Assembly (NCBI GenBank): GCA_963920665.1
Contig: OY987270.1
Span: forward strand, 19,308,019-19,372,018
Source of the DNA: Straminergon stramineum
Lineage: Eukaryota > Streptophyta > Bryopsida > Hypnales > Calliergonaceae
Length of the DNA stretch: 64,000 bases
Direction: 5' to 3'
The notes beneath the pieces were generated by a model that did not search any database, was not told the DNA's origin, and saw only the letters and a list, made by a program, of their open reading frames with translations. Positions 57,173-64,000 of this stretch are shown here, piece by piece. The position numbers and the translations under genes are program-made. The stretch's first letter is position 1. The number at the start of each line of letters is the position of its first letter.

Positions 57173-58448
57173 TTTAGGGGAATTGTTTTTCATATTTCAT
57201 CGAACTCAACATTTTGTACTACTCTAGAAAACCACTCATAGAATAGTTGGTAGTTAACAATCAATTTGAGTATCTATTTTGTATGCCATTAAGAAGTATT
57301 GGAGCTAAATTTTTTTTATGAATCTAATTTTAGATAACGGAACTTAATCCTAAAAGGACGTGCCTAGGACCTCTTTTTCAAACTTCAAAAAGTCCTTTTC
57401 TATGTAATTATGTAGTCATCTTGCAACAATACACATTACATGTCTTGAATGAAATTTTTTATATTTGTTTTTTAGAGATGTAATCACATATCTTCTATGA
57501 GTCATAAAATTTTAATTTTTATGTGAAAATTTGAAGATTTTGAGAATTTTCTAATAAAAAGTAAAAAGATTTATATCAAATGCAAAACATGGTTCAAAAA
57601 TCTAAAATTTTCTCTATAAGTGGACATTATAGTGTAGAACATTTTGGTGCAAATCAATTTTGTGTGTCATCAAAAATTAGAAAATCCACACTATGATTAT
57701 AGGCTTAATGTTCAAATTGTAATAAAATATTGAATTTAGGAATTTTTCAAAAATTTAAATTTGAAGAGAAACTAGACTTCAAAAGCTTTGTTTAATTAGT
57801 TTGTCTCAAATTCAAAAAAGATTATTTTTATGTCTAAAATTTAGGTTAAGATAAAGAAGCATAAATTGCCAAAATTCAATGCATGGTGATCCATGGATTT
57901 TCTATTTTCTTATAGAGGGAAGGCAAAAAATACCACTAGGGGGACATAACCAACATCTCTCCTTGAAATTGGGTTCAAAAAACTCCTTAAAAAGCTTGGA
58001 TTAAAGACACAAAATGCCCTCTCAAGGTTTCATGGTTAAAGAACTTACAAGACAAATTGCTTGGAAAGTTTGTTCCTTCAAAAGTTGCTATTCTTCTTAT
58101 CCTAAAGTTATATGACTCTGGAAGTTTCATTTCTAGTGTGATAAGAGAAAAAAATGTAATTTTAAATTTTTGGCTTTTAATATTTAACTTGATGATCTTA
58201 TAGATTGTAAGAAAATAGCTACAGTATTAAAGTGAAATATAGTTATTCTTTGTAACTTACAATATGACATCTTCAAAACTTAAATCCTCTAGATTTCAAA
58301 TTTCTATAATATAGTGTTTGAATTTCAGCTGATTTGTACTAGAAGATTGCATTGAGTCTTTGAATGATATATATATTTTAAAAACTTGATTATCATGCTT
58401 TAAGAAGATGTTGAGTAGAAGTTGGTTTCATATGAAAGGAAAATCTAA
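57173..58448. other. AT-rich DNA with TTAA terminus
   Basis: A left-type terminus (TTAATCCTAAAAGGACGTGC) starts at 57344. 57475-57645 resembles 30560-30725, so this is probably a decayed TTAA-subfamily element. No gene seen. Confidence 0.45.
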
Positions 58449-58786
58449 CATTAGAGGACATTTGAGGGCTCCAAGAGCCCGTTTCAGGGTTGTTCCGTGC
58501 ATTGTTCCCTATGTTGCTATAAATTGAGAACCAGACCATAATGGCTAAATTTCCGAATTTAAAAAATAAAATAAAAAATTCTATCCCCAAAATTTCTGAA
58601 AAGTACTGAAAGACTTAAAACTGAATTAGAAAAAAAAAATTTTAATCATTTGAAAAATTAAAAAATGAATTATATTCTGACGTGGCAATGACTGTGACAC
58701 GTCAAATCGTTGTTGTGGCGAGTTCCCACAGCTTGGGAACTCAAGATAACTCGTGGGTTCTTCAAGCCTTCAAATTTCATCTAATG
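58449..58786 (+). mobile_element. TIR element, CATTAGAGGA family (copy 2)
   Basis: Starts CATTAGAGGACATTTGAGGG and ends CAAATTTCATCTAATG, whose complement is CATTAGATGAAATTTG. Reverse-oriented relative to 7892-8211, sharing GAGTTCCCA..TTGGGAACTC, GTTGTTCC..TGCATTGTTCCC-like words and the A/T-rich middle. Confidence 0.75.
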
Positions 58787-60202
58787 GTTGTAAGTAGTCT
58801 TTAAACGGAGTAAAAAAATGTAAATTCAAACTATTATAGCAACCAATTGATCCCCTGATTGACCTTTTTTTGGGAAATTGAGCAAGGTTGATTTCAAAAA
58901 CAATTCATATATGTTAATTTTAGAAATAAGAGCCTAATTTTTCCACCTTCCATTTTGTGTAGAGAATGTTCGAAAAAGCTCATAAGAGGCTTGGACATCT
59001 AGGAATTAATGAGAAATTCAGTTATTAATGAGTCGCAAAGATACCCCTAGTTCATGGAAGCATGTAAAGTGGGGTAGGAAGTTTTTTGCAGAGTTGATCC
59101 AATAAATTGCCTTAGAATAAATTTCAAAATCGTCCACTACATTTTGGTTGATGTTGTATTCTTTGACTTTCCTAGCTAATTTTAAAATCTTTCATGATAA
59201 ATATGAACTCAAATTTTCTAAATTTGATTGTTGGTGGAAAATAATAAACTTGGGCTTTATCCACACTATTAGCGATGACTCACTCAAGGTTTCAATCAAT
59301 TATTATTGAAAATATTAGAAATATGGTTCAAGAGAATGATGAGATTTTTTAATTTTTTTTAGATTTTTTTAGATTTTTATACATATATCAAAGCCTTGAA
59401 ACAATAGTCATCATTACTAGAACCATCAAGGAGATGACATAAATAGGCATCTCCATTAGGGTAAGGAATGCAATGTCCCTCGCTTACACTATCACAAAGA
59501 GCCTAGACAAGGATCTGTCAAGTTGTTGCATGACATCAATGTTCTAGTATGAGACATCTTCAAAGCTCAACAATAGATCTTCTATTTTGGCCTCTACTTC
59601 AAGAGGCAACCTCTTTGCCTAAAGAATCACCTTTAACATCAATGAATTGTAGATGGTGTATGGCTTGTGGTCATCAAAGAATAAAGTTGAATAAGGTAGA
59701 TCTAGAAATTGTGGATCTTGATCTAGGCTCCCCCCAAACCTACAAAATCCCCTAAAGTGAAATACTTCTAAAATTTTGTAGCCAATCCAAAAATCCTTGA
59801 GAATTCCTAATTACAAAAAAATGTCTTTCAAATTCAATCTATTTTATTCTTCTATTTATTTAAATAAAAAAATTATAAAAGAAATATTCAAATATTTATA
59901 TATTCAAATACTTAGCTTAAGAAAATCTTCATCAAAATTTTTAATATATAATATTTATAAATATAAACAATGGAAGATGAATGAGCTTGAAAAAACAATA
60001 CAAAAAATTATTTATTACATGAAAGGCCACACAAATAATTTAATGGAATAGTCATGGCTTTCCTTGACACTATTTTTTTGGTCACGGCTTTTATTCTATG
60101 ACTTTGGTTGCTGATTTAGTCAAGGGTTCACTTTTGGAGCTTCATTTTATGGTTTTTGTTGTGTCTATTCACACCTTAGTGCACCTTATATTTGTTAGTA
60201 CA
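58787..60202. other. AT-rich intergenic DNA
   Basis: No gene supported. A 68-codon frame at 59549-59755 is less A/T-biased than its surroundings but not recognisable; it may be a decayed fragment. Confidence 0.4.

Positions 60203-60248
<46 letters not shown>
60203..60248. repeat. (AT)n(AG)n compound microsatellite
   Basis: About ten AT units followed by about twelve AG units; mirror image of the tract at 13311-13364. Confidence 0.95.
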
Positions 60249-60414
60249 ATTTAAAATATTGCCTAAACAAGCTCCAACTTAAAGATTGCCATTGGAATTT
60301 CATCATTTTTTCTAAAGACAACTTTTTTCCTAAACAAGTTCTAAAAGAGGCTTAATGTTGAATATCTTATCTACATTGAATTGTCCTACTACACTAATAA
60401 AACTTACTCCCTTT

Positions 60415-61004
60415 GTTTTAAAATGATCTTCTGGCTCCCCTGAATATTTTGTCCCCAAATAATCTTCTAGTTGCATGTTCTACAAATTAATTTTGAATTG
60501 TTTGCTAATATTGACAACAAGTGGAAATCTACTTGAATTTATATTGTACATATTGTTTGTTGAAAGCACAATCCGAAACAATGTAGCTAGCTAACTATTT
60601 GAAAATGGTAATATGTGACCTAATCTCAACTTCTTCTCAAGAATGGGCACTTGAGACTTGGGCCAATCATGTTAAATCTCTACATCCTTGATTTTGAACA
60701 TATATGGGTGTACAAATAAGCTCATGGCATATTGTGGTGCCCTATGAAATCTTATGGTGCTACATATATGGAATTTGTATTGTAAATCAATGATCACCAT
60801 TGCTCCATCTGAATGCCTCCAAAATCCCACTTCTTTAGTGTCCCATAACTTCAAGTTCAAAATTAATCCAAAATTCTAATTTATATGACAATAGGAGGTC
60901 ATTGAATTTTGTTCATACCTCAAAACGGAATGAAAAAATGTTGATTTAAACCTTGATCTAGAACATTTTATCAAACATGAGATCATTTTGGGACAGAGGG
61001 AGTA
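60415..61004. mobile_element. Stowaway-like MITE 2 (with TA duplication)
   Basis: Left end CTCCCTTTGTTTTAAAATGA and right end whose complement is CTCCCTCTGTCCCAAAATGA, with TA at 60415-60416 and 61003-61004. Both ends continue into ATCTT/ATCTC, as in MITE 1 at 10716. The 586-bp core has no coding capacity. Confidence 0.87.
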
Positions 61005-61714
61005 TTTAATATCATCTACATTCACTGATTTTAAAATGGTATAAAATTTTACTCTTGATGGATATTTTTACCAAATATGTTTATAGAGATGGCTTTCTCT
61101 TTGAATAGTTTTGATATCTATGCTCTTAGTAAAAGTATTCCTCTATTGTAAAAAGTCAAAATAGCCATGAGTTAGTAATTAGTATAGGTGATCTTAAATA
61201 ACAACTTTTAGTGTATTAAAGGTACAAAATTAGTGCCAACTACTCAATTAGTGTCCTTGCAAAAAAATTGTAGAAATTGGTACCATTCAATTATATTTCC
61301 ATTTACACTAATTTAAAAATAGTATGACTTTGACATTTAGTTCCTAGAAAGACACTTACTAAAGACTCAAGGTTAGAGATGGGAAGATATGTGTCTCTCC
61401 CGGATAGGTGGAGAGGGGGGGGGGTCTAGGTAGATGGATTGACCAATTCAATGCTCGATATGGCAAATTGCCATGTAGGTGGGGATGATAAGGGTTGTTA
61501 CAACGATCCCCACCCTTGGATTGGGCCTAGTGCATGGATGGATCAGGGTATTGACTACTTTCATCCATTCTCTTTTCTTCATTCATTCCATTCATTATTG
61601 GTTGATGATGGAAGTGTGGATGATAATTATCAGAAAATAGTATGGGTGATTGATATTTGTTGCATGGGATTGGCGGAGGATATGTAGGGTTGGAATGATA
61701 TCTACACAAAATAT
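61005..61714. other. Intergenic DNA
   Basis: No gene supported. Contains a G-rich run near 61411-61424. An 82-codon plus frame at 61439-61687 is not recognisable. Confidence 0.4.
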
Positions 61715-61960
61715 TGAAATTAGGTTTTTACACAGTAATTTCTCAAAATTTGACACTATATAAATATTTACTATTATTCTTCAAGAATGTACTAGTTTTG
61801 AATCATGTATTGTTGTAATTGGGACTCATGAACTTTCATGTGTACAAATGGAAATATATATAGAAGTTTTTGTTGACTTTGATGGCTTATAAAGTAACTT
61901 TCTTGGAGTAAGGCAACCTTATTGTTAAGGCAACCTAATTTCATTGTTTAGTGTATCTAC
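61715..61960 (+). repeat. Dispersed repeat, copy 2
   Basis: Same-orientation partner of 18885-19130; identical run GTAACTTTCTTGGAGTAAGG in both. Confidence 0.8.
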
Positions 61961-62118
61961 TTCATCTGCTCTTTTAGTTTTTTTATGGGAATAATATGCA
62001 TATCCGTACTGGCTAGTACCGTCCTATAGTGTTGGTATACTTAACTACCTAGTACCAAGCCACCAATGTATTGTAGTCAACTTTCCACAAGTGTTATTAG
62101 GGGTTTGGCGCAAATAAT

Positions 62119-62704
62119 AGTTACTAGGGTTAGTCACACTTTCTTTGAGAATGAAACTTCTATGAAGAATGAGAAGTTCTAGAGTGAAAAGAGGAGCCGA
62201 TAGGGAATTGTTCTCCTTGGAGAAGGTGTGGTAATCCCCTTTTTTAGTGTGTGGAGCATGAAGAATGGAAATTGGAGTGAATCGTAAAGTTTTGGAGGAA
62301 GAAGAAGATCGATGGAGTGATTTTTTAGCACTCACACGTATCCAACATTGTGTGAGGATGTTGCGTGGATGTTGAGCTTTGATTGCTCTATGAGGACATA
62401 CTGTTCTAAAGATGTTGTCTAACTTGCTATTGTAGTGAGGGTGGTTATTGTTGCAATAGGGGGGGCATTTTAATAGATTGGGATGAACTTGTTGTTGTGG
62501 GGGTGGAAGCAAGACAAATCATTTGCATGTGAAATCTTCTTCACATCCATTCTTCACCCTTGAGGAGAATAATGGCCATATATTCTCAATCTTCATAGAA
62601 TGGGACCTCTTCACGCAAAGGAGTGACAACTAGAAGGTGCCATATCTCCATTCTCTGAAGATTGAGGATGGGGTGAAGGAAGGTGACAACCCCTAGTGTA
62701 ACAC
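62119..62704. mobile_element. Long-TIR MITE family 'TAGGGGTAGTCACA' (copy C)
   Basis: Left end AGTTACTAGGGTTAGTCACA; right-end complement TGTTACACTAGGGGTTGTCA, with further inverted matches toward the interior (AGAATG/GAGAATGG). Interior fold-back around 62540-62660 (CATCCATTCTTCACCC and GGATGGGGTGAAGGA-like blocks). The 155-codon minus frame across it is not recognisable and is attributed to the repeat. Confidence 0.65.
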
Positions 62705-64000
62705 ATAAGGTAGGTATCCCCAAACTGCCGCTTTTTGTTTTTGTGCCTAGTTACTACTATTAGATTGAGTTAATTTTCATATATTCTTGATGGCACTTGA
62801 AATGGGTTCTAATGCACTGAAGAACGTGACTTTTGGATGCCCTATGGAAAAGTTATGAAGGAGAAAAGTTTGCTTCTAAAATTGTTTCTTCCATGTGGAG
62901 CATAACTGATTTTATAGATGTATTGAGAGTGAAGATGGTAGTTTAGAATCAATAGTACATTAGGGGGTAATGGGGTACCCACCTTATAGAATATTAACAT
63001 TTAACACTTATGAAATTAATCTTGATGATACTTAAGATTTACAAATTGAATAACATTTGTAAAACTTCAAAAGAAAATGTATAATGTTTATTAAAATAAA
63101 GGATGAAAATACAAAAAAATGAGTCATCACTCATTTAAGTTGGTTGAAAGAATCAATCTATAGTAGTTTGATGAGATTCTTCTACACTCCAAGGTTGTAT
63201 AGGGTACTTGCTTTTGAAGGGCTTGGATATTCTTGATAAACCACATGATGTCATTATGTCTTAGTTTGCTCCAAAACTTCTTTCAAAGTTTCAAGTTTAC
63301 TCAATCTCAACATCTTGTTATCTCACAATTTTTCAACTTTATCATTTATCAAAGTCAAATCAATGAAGTAGGGCTAATAGATGATGCCAAGTCCAGTTTT
63401 TGAGGTACATTTGTCATCATTCCATTGGTGACAAGCATTATATTAACCATAATGTTGTCCTTCTTTCTACACCTATAGATTTGTGAATAGTACAAATACA
63501 GATGTTTGTGATGAACCACTAGGACTTGGTACTATGTCCCATGATGCTTTCTAGCCTCCCAACTCTTGAGCACTATTTATTCCTTATTTCAATTCCAAAT
63601 AACACACTCATAAATTGGCCCAATCCAACAATGAAATAGGATGAAGCAATTTATTATTTTGGCAATTTTTGGTGATTTCATCCCCTCCAAAGAGGAAATT
63701 ACATTATAAAAATCTTATAAATATGATAATTTTGATATCTTTAGTCTTCTATCATTTTATTAAATAAATCTATAGAAATTGGTAGAAATTGATATAGTAT
63801 ATTAATATAGTGAATTATAGTTGGAAGTCTTCATTCCTCCAACTTGTTAAAAGAATGCATGTGGAAAGAGAGATGAGAGGATAACCCAAAAGACTTCATT
63901 GAACTTGTTGTGAGGAGGGAAGTAGGTTTCTGACTTTAGAGAAATAATTTTAAACCCTAAAGACCAATAATTATCTATTGAATAGACAATTGAAAATCTA
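62705..64000. other. AT-rich intergenic DNA to window end
   Basis: No gene or repeat that I can support. Confidence 0.5.

Noticed and set aside
59549..59755. 68-codon plus frame, possible gene fragment
   Set aside because: Not recognisable in any frame; no splice context.
62045..62512. 155-codon minus-strand frame
   Set aside because: Overlaps long-TIR MITE copy C and shows no known domain.
1..64000. tRNA, rRNA, CRISPR or prokaryotic operon features
   Set aside because: Looked for characteristic motifs by eye and found none; spliced plant genes exclude a prokaryotic reading.

Overview
This window is nuclear DNA from a land plant. Four intact genes with plant-type spliced structures (plastid-type dihydropyrimidine dehydrogenase, an NFD4/nodulin-like MFS protein, a plant class-3 lipase of the PLA1 type, an Integrator subunit 6 homologue) and a decayed light-harvesting CP26 (LHCB5) fragment all point to a streptophyte. 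Introns are roughly 100-950 bp, and the genes sit as GC-richer islands in very AT-rich, repeat-filled DNA. A bryophyte or other non-seed plant is my best guess, but the sequence alone does not settle the species.

Layout. 816-3616 (-): three-exon NFD4-type MFS gene, with a GC-richer upstream block to about 4.9 kb. 4.9-32.5 kb: no intact gene that I can support; AT-rich DNA packed with short non-autonomous transposons, many nested or abutting. 32589-36268 (+): PYD1 in 8 exons. 37272-41250 (-): PLA1-type lipase in 4 exons, tail-to-tail with PYD1. 41.3-45.7 kb: transposon-rich spacer. 45745-51819 (+): INTS6 homologue in 18 exons. 52.5-53.4 kb: long-TIR element with a duplicated end. 53.9-54.2 kb: LHCB5 pseudogene. 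55.5-57.0 kb (+): a two-part gene encoding a small N-terminal module plus a trypsin/HtrA-like domain with a plausible His-Asp-Ser triad. 57-64 kb: more repeats.

The genes are unrelated housekeeping functions (pyrimidine breakdown, lipid hydrolysis, nuclear RNA processing, transport) and do not form a pathway. Splice junctions for the four main genes were solved by hand; in every case the exon phases close and the product agrees with what I know of its family.

The most interesting non-genic signal is a dispersed family whose ends read TTAACCCCTAAAGGACCAAG (and variants) on one side and the reverse complement on the other, flanked by TTAA or a decayed TTAA. That is the signature of piggyBac-type elements. 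I count seven plausible paired copies, including a 182-bp copy in a PYD1 intron, a copy carrying a second transposon inside it, and further unpaired ends. Also present: two Stowaway-like MITEs with TA duplications, a family with about 55-bp TIRs (three copies), a 160-bp near-perfect hairpin, and several repeat families seen two to four times.
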